The notes under the pieces: generated by a model
The model's input: the letters and a program-made list of their open reading frames with translations, nothing else
Told to the model about the DNA's origin: nothing
Databases searched by the model: none
Part shown: one piece after another, positions 7,908-15,601 of the stretch
Numbering within the stretch: the stretch's first letter is position 1
Layout of the letters: each line of letters begins with the position of its first letter
Made by a program: the position numbers and the translations under genes
Source: DATJKD01 sp963834855
GTDB taxonomy: Bacteria > Pseudomonadota > Gammaproteobacteria > Steroidobacterales > Steroidobacteraceae
DNA length: 64,000 nucleotides
Direction of reading: 5' to 3'
Assembly: GCA_963834855.1 (NCBI GenBank)
Contig: CAWIDH010000004.1
Location: forward strand, 124,001 to 188,000

Positions 7908-7931
7908 TGACGCTATGACGTCAAAGCGTCA
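7908..7931 (-). promoter_or_regulatory. palindromic operator upstream of the toxin-antitoxin operon
   Basis: The 24-bp stretch is built from TGACGC, then a central TGACGTCA, then GCGTCA. It matches its own reverse complement at 22 of 24 positions and thus contains repeated TGACG half-sites. Location (10 bp upstream of the antitoxin start) and symmetry make it the likely binding site for two or more RHH antitoxin dimers. Confidence 0.6.
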
Positions 7932-7944
7932 AGCCGACGCGCGG

Positions 7945-7959
7945 AGGTCGTCTAACCTA
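7945..7959. repeat. right copy of inverted repeat bracketing the toxin-antitoxin pair
   Basis: AGGTCGTCTAACCTA on the plus strand, the inverted partner of 7405-7418. On the minus strand it starts with the TAG stop codon of kmo. It contains GTCTAAC/GTTAGAC, which fits the integron core-site consensus, though no complete attC fold is visible. Confidence 0.55.
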
Positions 7960-9351
7960 CGCCCGCCGATGCCGCGGCGCCTGCTCGACCTGCGACTCAA
8001 GTGTCAGTGGCTCCAGCGCTGACCGCACCTCGGCGTCCGCACGCTGCAAGTCGACTTCCGCGAGGCTCGTCGCCTGCTCGGTGAGCCGCTCGAGGATGCC
8101 GGCCTGGATGAGGCCGCGTTCGTACGCGACCGAGTAGGGGATCTCGTGGTGGAACATCACCATCGAGTAGCGCGGAATGAAACGGTCCGGGTACCGTCGC
8201 TCGAGCTCGAAGGCCAGCTCCTTGCGCAGCAGGAACTTGGGGTCGCGCACCGTGTCGCGCATCTCGATGTAGTTTTCGAGCGCCATGGCGGCGATCGCAT
8301 CGGTGTTGGGTTTGCGCTGCCGCTCGAACTCGCGAAACGCCCGTGACCAGTCGCCGGTCGCCTCGAGCAGCCGGTTGAGCTCGGCGCAGTCCTCGAAGCA
8401 GCAGTTCATGCCCTGGCCATGGAACGGCACCATCGCGTGCGCCGCGTCGCCGAGCAGCACCGCCTTGTCCTGCGCGGCCCAGTGATCGCTGTACACCGTC
8501 CCCATGCGGCCGATCGGGTTCTCGAGGAACTCGCGCGCCACGTTCGGCATCAGCGGGACGACATCGGGAAAATGACTGCGGAAGAACGCATCGACCGCGT
8601 CCCGCCCGTCGAGACTGGCAAAGCTCTCGGCACCGCGCAGCGGCAGGAACAAGGTCACCGTAAAGCTGCCATCGAGGTTCGGCAGCGCGATCAGCATGAA
8701 GCCGCCGCGCGGCCAGATGTGCAGCGCGTGCTTATCGACCTGGTGCGCGCCCGAGGCGGAGGCGGGCAGCGTCAGCTCCTTGTACCCGTGCTCGAGCAGG
8801 TCCTCGGTCACGCGGACCGCGAGTTGCCCGGTCATGGCGCGCCGCACGAGCGAGCCGGCGCCATCGGCCGCGATCAACGGCGCCATCCGCAGGCGCTGCG
8901 GCTCGCCGGTGACCTCGTCGAGCATGACCAGCTCGTCGCGCTCGAAGTCGATCGCGCGCGCTGCGTGCAGGAAGCGGGGACTCACACCGTGGATGCGCAG
9001 CGCGTGATCGAGCAACACGCCGTTGAGGCCGGGGCGCGACACCGAGTAGATGACTTCGTGCGGTCGCTGGCCGTAGGGCACCAAGCTCTGGCGACCGTCG
9101 GGGTCGTGCAGCATCCGTCCGCGCATCGGGATCAGGAGCGGCTCGACCTCCTCGAACACGCCGGCTTCGCGCAGCGCCTCGATGCCCCGTGCCGCCAGCG
9201 CCATATTGATCGAGCGACCCGCATCCATGTCCACCTTGCGCAGGTCGGGCCGGCGCTCGTAGATCACGACCTTGCGCGCGTTGCGCGCGAGGAAGATCGC
9301 CATCAGTGCGCCGGAAAGACCGGCACCGAGGATCGTGACGTGCGGGTTCAT
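7957..9351 (-). CDS. kmo: kynurenine 3-monooxygenase
   Basis: FAD-dependent aromatic hydroxylase, 464 residues, converting L-kynurenine to 3-hydroxykynurenine with NADPH and O2. It shows the Rossmann motif GAGLSGALMAIFLARN followed by ERRPD at the N-terminus, the GRSINMALA loop characteristic of KMO, and the second FAD motif GDAAHAMVPFHGQGMN around residue 305. The C-terminus lacks the long membrane tail of mitochondrial KMO. The ATG at 9351 has GGAGG upstream; the open frame continuing upstream is spurious. It is the last gene of a four-gene kynurenine operon, 29 bp after kynU. Confidence 0.95.
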   Translation of the reverse strand: MNPHVTILGAGLSGALMAIFLARNARKVVIYERRPDLRKVDMDAGRSINMALAARGIEALREAGVFEEVEPLLIPMRGRMLHDPDGRQSLVPYGQRPHEVIYSVSRPGLNGVLLDHALRIHGVSPRFLHAARAIDFERDELVMLDEVTGEPQRLRMAPLIAADGAGSLVRRAMTGQLAVRVTEDLLEHGYKELTLPASASGAHQVDKHALHIWPRGGFMLIALPNLDGSFTVTLFLPLRGAESFASLDGRDAVDAFFRSHFPDVVPLMPNVAREFLENPIGRMGTVYSDHWAAQDKAVLLGDAAHAMVPFHGQGMNCCFEDCAELNRLLEATGDWSRAFREFERQRKPNTDAIAAMALENYIEMRDTVRDPKFLLRKELAFELERRYPDRFIPRYSMVMFHHEIPYSVAYERGLIQAGILERLTEQATSLAEVDLQRADAEVRSALEPLTLESQVEQAPRHRRA

Positions 9352-9380
9352 GGTGAGACCTCCGCGAGCCGCGCGTCGGC

Positions 9381-10673
9381 TCAGCCGGTGGCGGCGGCCG
9401 CGCCGCCGGCGAGCTCGGCGTGGAGCGCATCGGCGAAGCGCCACGCATCCTCGAAGCTGTTGTAGAACGGCACGGGCGCCGCGCGGATCACGTCGGGCTC
9501 GCGCCAGTCGGGGACGATTCCGCGTTGGCGCAGGCCGTCGAACACGGCGCGCGCCCGATCGCGCGACGCCCGCAGGCGGAACGACAGCGCCGCGCCACGC
9601 TCCTCGGGGTCGGCGGGCGTCGCGATCTCGACCTCGCGCGCGAGCCGCGCCTGCACGAGCGACTCGAGGTACCCGGTGAGGTCGACCGACTTGCGGCGTA
9701 GCGTCGGCATCCCCACCTCGTCGAAGTGCTCGAGCGAGGCCATCAGCGGCGCCATCGCGAGGATCGGCGGGTTGCTGAGCTGCCAGCCCTCGGCGCCCTC
9801 GATCGCCTGAAACTCCGGCCCCATCAGGAAGCGCGTCGCCTTGTCGTGCCCCCACCAGCCGGCGAACCGTGGCAGGCTGGCGGCGCGCGCATGGCGCTCG
9901 TGCACATAGGCGCCGCCGACCGCCCCGGGTCCCGCATTTACGTACTTGTAGTGGCACCAGACCGCGAAATCCGCGCCGCTGTCGTGCAGCGCGACCTCGA
10001 CGTTGCCGATCGAGTGCGCGAGATCGAAACCGACCAGGCAGCCCTGTGCATGCCCGGCGCGCGTGATCGCGGCGAGGTCGAGCTTCTGCCCGGTGAGGTA
10101 TTGCACGCCGGGGAGCATGATCGTGGCGATTCGTGCCCCCTCGCGCTCGATCGCCTCGACGATGTCACCGGTCCGGAGCAGCGCCTCGCCTTCGCGTGGC
10201 GCAAGCTCGATCAGGTCGCGCGCCGGGTCGAGGCCGTGAAAGCGGACCTGCGATTCGGCGGCGTGGTGGTCCGACGGGAACGCGCCGCGCTCGATCACGA
10301 GCGCGGTGCGCTCGCCCTGCGGACGGTAGAAGCTCGCGAGCATCAGGTGCAGGTTGACCGTGAGCGTGTTCATCGCCACGACTTCCTGCGGCGAGGCGCC
10401 GACCAGCCGGCCGAGCGCGGGCGCCGCCCGCTCGTGATAGGGCATCCAGGGCCGCCGCCCGGTGAAGTGGCCGTCGACCCCGAGCGTGCGCCAGTCCTCC
10501 ATCGCCTCGGCGACGTAGCGTTCCGCCAGCCGCGGCTGGGCGCCCAGCGAATGGCCGCAGAGGTAGACGAGCGTCGTCCCGTCGGCGTCGCGGGGCAGGG
10601 CAAACTTCTCGCGCCAGCCGCGCAGCGGATCGGCGGCGTCGAGGGCGAAGGCGTGCTCGCGGTCGAGTCTCAC
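9381..10673 (-). CDS. kynU: kynureninase
   Basis: PLP-dependent hydrolase, 430 residues, cleaving 3-hydroxykynurenine to 3-hydroxyanthranilate plus alanine. Recognisable blocks are YLCGHSLGAQP near residue 40, MNTLTVNLHLMLASFYRP, the Asp-containing GFDLAHSIGN, and the PLP lysine in WCHYKYVNAGPGAVGG near residue 230; the C-terminal half has GWWGHDKATRFLMGPEF. The start is GTG at 10673, overlapping the TGA of the upstream cyclase gene as GTGA, which implies translational coupling. Confidence 0.95.
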   Translation of the reverse strand: MRLDREHAFALDAADPLRGWREKFALPRDADGTTLVYLCGHSLGAQPRLAERYVAEAMEDWRTLGVDGHFTGRRPWMPYHERAAPALGRLVGASPQEVVAMNTLTVNLHLMLASFYRPQGERTALVIERGAFPSDHHAAESQVRFHGLDPARDLIELAPREGEALLRTGDIVEAIEREGARIATIMLPGVQYLTGQKLDLAAITRAGHAQGCLVGFDLAHSIGNVEVALHDSGADFAVWCHYKYVNAGPGAVGGAYVHERHARAASLPRFAGWWGHDKATRFLMGPEFQAIEGAEGWQLSNPPILAMAPLMASLEHFDEVGMPTLRRKSVDLTGYLESLVQARLAREVEIATPADPEERGAALSFRLRASRDRARAVFDGLRQRGIVPDWREPDVIRAAPVPFYNSFEDAWRFADALHAELAGGAAAATG

Positions 10674-11446
10674 GCGCGCACCTCCGAGGCCGCGCGGATC
10701 ACGGGGCGGCTCGGCGCCGCATCGCTCGCGAACGGCGCGACCTGCAACTCGAGCAGGTACAGACCATCCAGTAACCGTTCCGGCACGTAGGCCAGCTCGG
10801 TCACGAGCGCGCGGGCGCGGACTGCGTCCCCGGGTTGCCGGCCGCCGGCGGGCACGCCCCAGTAGGCGCGATGCGCCGCGAGCGCAGGATCGTCGCTGCG
10901 ATCGAGGCTCGGCAGGTCTACGACCAGGCTCGCCACGCGGTGCGCGACGATCCACTCCACGGCCTCGGGCAGGAAGTACGGCGCAGCACTCTGACCCGCA
11001 TAGTGGCGGAACCGCTTGTCCGGGTCGTTCGGAACCGTGCGCACGATCAGCGCCGTCCAGGGCAGCCCTTCCCAGCGTTCGGCCGCCGTCATGAGGGCCG
11101 CGCGTGTGATCGCGTGCGTGTCCGCGGGCAGCGTGACGAGCAGGGCGAGCCGCACGGGCTCGGGCTCGAGCTCCGCCAGCGTGCGCCGATCTTCCGTGAT
11201 GTGGCCGATGCACTCGGTGTGCGTGCCGTGGCAATGGGGCGCGAGCGTGTGCACGCTGCAGTTGCAGCTCGCACCGCTCCGGACGTCGCCGGTGAAGCTG
11301 CCGGCGGCGAGCGGCACGGCCGATGCGGGCGTGTCGATGAAGAACCGCGGCTGCGGCCCGTCGAAGTCGAGCGGGATCGCGAGGCTCACGGCGCGGGACG
11401 TTCCGCGCCAGCGACGCCCATCGACCGAGATCTCGATCCAGTCCAC
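10670..11446 (-). CDS. metal-dependent cyclase-family protein, probable kynurenine formamidase
   Basis: About 258 residues, cyclase (PF04199-type) fold. In this operon the expected role is hydrolysis of N-formylkynurenine to kynurenine. The metal-site motif, however, reads HCHGTHTECIGH rather than the usual H-x-G-T-H-x-D-x-P-x-H of KynB, so it is a divergent branch with Glu in the Asp position and no Pro. I therefore give no gene symbol. The start is uncertain: GTG at 11446 or TTG at 11455 just after the dioxygenase stop. Its TGA overlaps the kynureninase GTG. Confidence 0.75.
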   Translation of the reverse strand: MDWIEISVDGRRWRGTSRAVSLAIPLDFDGPQPRFFIDTPASAVPLAAGSFTGDVRSGASCNCSVHTLAPHCHGTHTECIGHITEDRRTLAELEPEPVRLALLVTLPADTHAITRAALMTAAERWEGLPWTALIVRTVPNDPDKRFRHYAGQSAAPYFLPEAVEWIVAHRVASLVVDLPSLDRSDDPALAAHRAYWGVPAGGRQPGDAVRARALVTELAYVPERLLDGLYLLELQVAPFASDAAPSRPVIRAASEVRA

Positions 11447-11456
11447 GGGCGGCAAC

Positions 11457-11969
11457 TCAGGGCGCCTGCATGACCGTGCCGCACTTCCGGCAGGTGCGGT
11501 GTGCCGGGCTCGCCCAGTAGCGCTCGAACACCTGCGGCAACTGCGTCTCGATATCGCTGACGTGCAGGTATTCCTGGTGCAGCAGGGTGTCGCAGCGCTC
11601 GCAGTACCAGAGAAATCCGTCCTGTTCGGCGGGGTCGCGCCGGCGCTCGACGACGAGGCCCACGCTGTCGGCCTGGCGCTGCGGCGAATGCGGGACGTGG
11701 CCCGGGAGCAACAGGATCTCGCCCTGCCGGATCGGGATGTCGACACGGCGGCCGTCCTGGATCGTGCGCAGGAGCATGTCACCCTCGAGCTGGTAGAAGA
11801 ACTCGGCGCCGGGGTCGTCGTGATAATCCTTGCGCGCGTTCGGGCCGCCCACGACCATGACGATGAACTCGGCGTCCTCGAACACCTGCTTGTTGCCGAC
11901 GGGTGGCTTGAGCAGGTGGCGGTGCTCGTCGATCCAGCGCTGGAAATTGAAGGCCGTCAGGGGCTGCAT
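11457..11969 (-). CDS. nbaC: 3-hydroxyanthranilate 3,4-dioxygenase
   Basis: Cupin-fold Fe(II) dioxygenase, 170 residues, opening the ring of 3-hydroxyanthranilate to 2-amino-3-carboxymuconate semialdehyde. Iron ligands are visible as DYHDDPGAEFFYQ (His and Glu) and LPGHVPHSPQR (His). A C-terminal rubredoxin-like site, CERC and CRKC, is the bacterial form with a second iron. It is the first gene of the kynurenine operon. The product can spontaneously form quinolinate for NAD synthesis; no decarboxylase gene for complete degradation is present here. Confidence 0.95.
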   Translation of the reverse strand: MQPLTAFNFQRWIDEHRHLLKPPVGNKQVFEDAEFIVMVVGGPNARKDYHDDPGAEFFYQLEGDMLLRTIQDGRRVDIPIRQGEILLLPGHVPHSPQRQADSVGLVVERRRDPAEQDGFLWYCERCDTLLHQEYLHVSDIETQLPQVFERYWASPAHRTCRKCGTVMQAP

Positions 11970-11998
11970 CCCATCACATCCTTGGTGCCGAAGGCCCC

Positions 11999-12032
11999 GG
12001 CAGGTGGCAGTATCGCGGGCAGGTGGCAGTAT
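11999..12032. repeat. 15-bp direct repeat in the divergent promoter region of the kynurenine operon
   Basis: GGCAGGTGGCAGTAT occurs at 11999-12013 and again at 12018-12032, a 19-bp period, about 30 bp upstream of the dioxygenase start and 60 bp upstream of the oppositely oriented secreted-protein gene. The second copy runs into TATAAG, a possible -10 for the plus-strand gene. The repeats could be operator half-sites for a regulator encoded elsewhere. Confidence 0.5.
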
Positions 12033-12092
12033 AAGGGAGTGACACTCGCAGGCTGCGCAGTCCAGCGGGCGGGCGGCCTCTGGAGGTTGCAG

Positions 12093-12995
12093 ATGAACAT
12101 CCGGCTCCTTTGCATGGCAGCTTTCGCCGCGACAGCGGTCGGGATCGCGGCCGGGCCGACGGGTGCGCAGGAACCACCCGAGGCGGCGGTTTCACAGCCC
12201 GCGCCCGCGGCGCCGTCGACGCCGCCCGTAGCACCGCAGACACCGGCTTCCGCTGCGGCACCGGCGTCCTCCACGGCACCGGCTTCCACCGCGGCGCCGA
12301 CGCCAGACGCGCCCGCCACCGCGCCCGCGCCCCAGCCAGGTGCGGTCCCCGACCCGGTGACACTGACGATCCCGTCGGTCTCGGCGGATCCCCCGCCCGG
12401 CACGGTTCCGGCCATCTGGGTCGAGCGCGAGGTGTCCTTCACGTACTTCGGTCGGACTGCGCTCTACTCCTGCGATGGCCTGCGCGACAAGGTGAAGCGG
12501 ATCATGAAGCAGCTCGGTGCGCTGGAGAACTACACGGTGCGTGTGCGCTCCTGCTACCGCATGTTCGATTCCACCTATCCGGGTGTGGAGCGCACGCCGC
12601 GCGTCGTGATCCAGGCGGTGGTGCCGCAGCCTGTCACCCCCGAACTGCTGGAGACGCTTGCGGAAGACCAGGGCGAGCGCGAGCTCATCGCGCGCGTGCG
12701 CGGCGAGAAATCGGTCGTCGGCAACGCCGAGGCGCAGTTCGCGGCGACCAGGAAGCGCGTCCAGTTCGATGACAAGGTCTGGCGCGGCAGCATCGAGGCC
12801 GGCGACTGCGAGCTGATGGAGCACATGCGCGACCACGTGTTCGTGCCGCTCGGCTTCAACGTCGTCGATGACCAGATCACCTGCACACCGAACCAGGTGG
12901 CGCGCGGCACCGTCAAGATCGAGCTCGAAGTGCTCGCGCCGTGGACGCCGCCACCTGCACCGGGTCAGACGGACGATCCAGCCGCTGCGCCGTGA
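12093..12995 (+). CDS. secreted protein with Pro/Ala-rich linker, function unknown
   Basis: I do not recognise a family. The 300-residue product has a signal peptide (cleavage probably after GPTGA, around residue 25), a low-complexity linker of about 85 residues made of Ala, Pro, Thr and Ser, and a globular domain from about residue 115 with four cysteines (YSCDG, RSCYR, GDCEL, ITCTP) that could form two disulfides in the periplasm. The linker suggests tethering or spanning, e.g. of the cell wall. GGAGG precedes the ATG. The last 83 bp overlap the 3' end of the convergent apaH gene. Confidence 0.7.
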   Translation: MNIRLLCMAAFAATAVGIAAGPTGAQEPPEAAVSQPAPAAPSTPPVAPQTPASAAAPASSTAPASTAAPTPDAPATAPAPQPGAVPDPVTLTIPSVSADPPPGTVPAIWVEREVSFTYFGRTALYSCDGLRDKVKRIMKQLGALENYTVRVRSCYRMFDSTYPGVERTPRVVIQAVVPQPVTPELLETLAEDQGERELIARVRGEKSVVGNAEAQFAATRKRVQFDDKVWRGSIEAGDCELMEHMRDHVFVPLGFNVVDDQITCTPNQVARGTVKIELEVLAPWTPPPAPGQTDDPAAAP

Positions 12996-13752
12996 GGCTG
13001 CCGCCCCAGACGCAGCCGGTGTCGATCGACAGGACATCGTTCTCGTCGAGGTAGCCGAGCGCGGACCAGTGGCCGCAGACGAGGCGGTGGCCTGCCGTAC
13101 GTCGCCCGGAAACGCGAAACCAGGGCGTCAGCCCGGGAGGCAGGTCCTCGAGGCGGCCCTTGAATCCCAGCGACAGGCGGCCCTGCGCGTCGCAGACGCG
13201 CAGCCGTGTGAAGCAATTGACGATGAAGCGCAGCCGCGCGATTCCCTCGAGGTCGTCGCGCCAGAGGTCCGGCTCGTTGCCGTACATGCGCCGGTAGAAC
13301 GCGCCGTCGCGCTGGCTGCGGAGCGCACGCTCGAGCTCCCGGGCGCAGGCGATCGCCGTGGGCAGGTCCCACTGGGGAGGCAGGCCCGCGTGCAGCACGG
13401 TGACGCCGAGCCTGGAGTCGTGGTGCAGCATCGGACAGGCCTGCAGCCAGTCGAGCAGCCGCTCGCGGTCCGGCGCGTCGAGCACTTCCTGGAGACCGCG
13501 GTCGGAGCCCTTGAGCGTCGCATCGCCGCGCGCTACCGCGAGCAGGTGCAGGTCGTGGTTGCCGAGCACGACGACGGCCGCCTTGCCCAGCGCCTCGACC
13601 CGACGCAGGACCGCGAGCGAATCGGGCCCTCGGTTGACCAGGTCGCCGACGAACCACAACTGGTCGCGACGCGGGTCGAATTCGATCTTCTCGAGCAGCG
13701 CCTCGAGCTCGACTGCGCAGCCCTGCACGTCGCCGATGGCGTAGACCGCCAC
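12913..13752 (-). CDS. apaH: bis(5'-nucleosyl)-tetraphosphatase (symmetrical)
   Basis: Metallophosphoesterase, 279 residues (E. coli 280), splitting Ap4A into two ADP; it also acts in RNA decapping of Np4-capped transcripts in E. coli. The metal-binding motifs are all present: GDVQGC at the N-terminus, GDLVNRGPDS, GNHDLHL and the later GHWSALG. Its start follows apaG by 7 bp. The 3' end overlaps the convergent secreted-protein gene by 83 bp; both frames look genuine at their C-termini. Confidence 0.95.
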   Translation of the reverse strand: MAVYAIGDVQGCAVELEALLEKIEFDPRRDQLWFVGDLVNRGPDSLAVLRRVEALGKAAVVVLGNHDLHLLAVARGDATLKGSDRGLQEVLDAPDRERLLDWLQACPMLHHDSRLGVTVLHAGLPPQWDLPTAIACARELERALRSQRDGAFYRRMYGNEPDLWRDDLEGIARLRFIVNCFTRLRVCDAQGRLSLGFKGRLEDLPPGLTPWFRVSGRRTAGHRLVCGHWSALGYLDENDVLSIDTGCVWGGSLTAQRLDRPSDPVQVAASTARALRARS

Positions 13753-13759
13753 GGGCGGC

Positions 13760-14155
13760 TCAGTGGAGCATGCCGGGCATGGCGAGCGTGAAGGGCGGGA
13801 TCGTGGCGTCGAAGTGCTCGCCGTCGTCGGCGAGCATCCTGTAGCGGCCCTGCATGGCCCCGACGGGTGTCTCGATGATCGCGCCGCTCGAGTAGCGATA
13901 CCGCTGGCCGGGCACCAGGCGCGGCTGCTCGCCGACCACCCCTTCGCCCTGGACCTCCTGCACCTTTCCGTTCGCGTCGGTGATGATCCAGTGGCGGGTC
14001 AGCAGCCGCGCCGGAACCTGGCCCTCGTTGCGGATCGTAATGGTGTAGGCGAAGGCGAACCGACCTTCGGACGGGTTCGACTGGTCCTCGATGTAGCTCG
14101 TCGCCACCTCGACGCGGATGCAATGGGCGACCGGCTCAACCGTTTCCATGCGCAC
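13760..14155 (-). CDS. apaG: ApaG domain protein (Co2+/Mg2+ efflux-associated)
   Basis: A 131-residue Ig-like fold protein with the ApaG signature: FAYTITIRNEG, then RHWIITDANGKVQEVQGEGVVGEQP, and a terminal MQGRYRML...IPPF segment. The biochemical role is unresolved; in enterobacteria mutants affect divalent cation efflux. In the classical order it follows rsmA directly; here a universal stress protein gene has replaced rsmA as its upstream neighbour and overlaps apaG by 20 bp. The second Met, two codons in, is an alternative start. Confidence 0.9.
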   Translation of the reverse strand: MRMETVEPVAHCIRVEVATSYIEDQSNPSEGRFAFAYTITIRNEGQVPARLLTRHWIITDANGKVQEVQGEGVVGEQPRLVPGQRYRYSSGAIIETPVGAMQGRYRMLADDGEHFDATIPPFTLAMPGMLH

Positions 14156-14606
14156 CTGCCGCCGGGCGGACGTCCTTGGGCAGCCGCACCGCGAGCACGT
14201 CGCAGGGCGCCGCGTGCAGCACGGTGTCCTCGGTGAAGTTGAACAGGATCGACACGCCGTGCCGCTCGCGGCTGCCGATCACGATCAGGTCGCTGCCGCG
14301 CTCCTGCGCTATGCGCACGACGTCCGCCTTGATGTTGCCGGTCTGCACGATGCGCTCGCAGTGCTCCAGGTCGAGCCGCTTCGCGAGCTCGGCGATGCGC
14401 TGCCTGGCGCGCTCGAGCAGCTCGCCTTCGATCTGCACGGCCGGCAGCAGGGCCTCGCCCATGGGTTCGACCGGCACGTATTCCACCACGTGCAGCAGCG
14501 TGAGTTCCGCGCCGCAGCGCTGCGCCACCCACTTGCCGCGCTTGGCGATGCAGTCGCTGTCGTCTGTCAGGTCCACGCACAGCAGGACTTTCTGGTATTC
14601 GCGCAT
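14136..14606 (-). CDS. universal stress protein (UspA family)
   Basis: A 156-residue Usp-domain protein: YQKVLLCVDLTDDS at the N-terminus, TLLHVVEYVP, and the ATP-binding-type C-terminal motif VIGSRERHGVSILFNFTEDTV, where G-x2-G-x9-G(S/T) of the ATP-binding class is replaced by a bulkier sequence, as in the E. coli UspA type. Cytoplasmic. It overlaps the apaG start by 20 bp, so it probably heads an usp-apaG-apaH transcript. The palindromic element at 14718-14815 separates it from rsmA. Confidence 0.85.
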   Translation of the reverse strand: MREYQKVLLCVDLTDDSDCIAKRGKWVAQRCGAELTLLHVVEYVPVEPMGEALLPAVQIEGELLERARQRIAELAKRLDLEHCERIVQTGNIKADVVRIAQERGSDLIVIGSRERHGVSILFNFTEDTVLHAAPCDVLAVRLPKDVRPAAGAHGNG

Positions 14607-14717
14607 GACCGCCCCGGATGCCCCAGTGGCCGGATTATATGGCCCCGGCCGATGGCGACAAACCGCCCGGGCTCAGGGCGCATTATTGATGAACGCCACT
14701 GCGCATGGGCGAAGGCT

Positions 14718-14815
14718 GATCGGGAAGGTATTTCCCGGACCGTCGAAAACAGGGATGTTTTCGACGGAGCCCCCAGGGATGGGTTTACGGCGTTCCGGGA
14801 AATACCTTCCCGATC
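14718..14815. repeat. nested palindromic intergenic element
   Basis: Perfect 22-bp inverted repeats at 14718-14739 and 14794-14815 (core GGGAAGGTATTTCCC) enclose a second perfect 11-bp inverted repeat at 14740-14750 and 14757-14767 (CCGTCGAAAAC with loop AGGGAT). The rest of the interior, including CCCCCAGGGATGGG, resembles dispersed intergenic repeats I remember from other gammaproteobacteria. It lies between rsmA (ends 14825) and the usp gene and could form a large cruciform or a transcript-end hairpin. Confidence 0.7.
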
Positions 14816-14824
14816 GAGGCTTCG

Positions 14825-15601
14825 TTAGCCGGCGTGGCGCGCCGCCAGGGCCGCGAACTGCGCCGGCGCGAGCGTCTCAGGCCGGGCGCCGGGGTCAACG
14901 CCCGCCGCCTCGATCGCCGCGGGCTCGAGCAGGCCGCGCAGCGAGTTGCGCAGCGTCTTGCGTCGCTTCGAGAACGCGGCCGCGACGATGCGTGCGAACG
15001 CGGCGCGGTCGCCAAGCGGGAACGGCGGCTCGCGCAGCGGCTGCATGGCGAAGAACGTCGACTGCACCCGCGGCGGCGGGGAGAAGGCGCCCGTGCCGAT
15101 GTCGAAGAGCGGTTTCACCCGCACGTGCGGAGCGAGCATCACGGTCAGCCGCCCGTAGTCCGCCGTGCCGGGACGGGCGGCCATGCGCGCGACGACTTCC
15201 TTCTGCAGCATGAAGTGCATGTCGGCGAAGGCATCGATCTGCGCGATGAGCCGGAAGAGCAGTGGCGTCGAGACGTTGTAGGGCAGGTTGCCGGCGAGCC
15301 GGAGCCTCGGGCCCGTGCCACGCAAGCCTCGGAAGTCGAACTCGAGCGCATCGGCCAGGTGCACGCGCAGCTCGCCATGTCCCTCGCAGCGCCGCTCGAG
15401 CGCAGGGACGACGTCCGGGTCGATCTCCACGACGTCGAGCGCGCCGGCCCCGTCGAGTAGCGCCGCGCTGATCGCACCGCGCCCCGGGCCGATCTCGACC
15501 AGCCGGTCGCCGGGCACAGGCGCGATCGCCCGGACGATGCGCTCGATGGTGCCCGGGTCGTGGAGGAAATGCTGGCCGTAGCGCCTCTTCGCGCGGTTCA
15601 C
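14825..15601 (-). CDS. rsmA: 16S rRNA (A1518/A1519-N6,N6)-dimethyltransferase
   Basis: SAM-dependent methyltransferase (KsgA), 258 residues, dimethylating two adjacent adenines in the 3' hairpin of 16S rRNA during late 30S assembly. Motifs are RYGQHFLHDP, SAM motif EIGPGRGAIS near residue 37, NLPYNVSTPLL (catalytic NLPY) near residue 105 and FSKRRKTLRNSL at the C-terminus. The GTG start overlaps the pdxA TGA as GTGA. Last gene of lptD-surA-pdxA-rsmA. Confidence 0.97.
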   Translation of the reverse strand: MNRAKRRYGQHFLHDPGTIERIVRAIAPVPGDRLVEIGPGRGAISAALLDGAGALDVVEIDPDVVPALERRCEGHGELRVHLADALEFDFRGLRGTGPRLRLAGNLPYNVSTPLLFRLIAQIDAFADMHFMLQKEVVARMAARPGTADYGRLTVMLAPHVRVKPLFDIGTGAFSPPPRVQSTFFAMQPLREPPFPLGDRAAFARIVAAAFSKRRKTLRNSLRGLLEPAAIEAAGVDPGARPETLAPAQFAALAARHAG

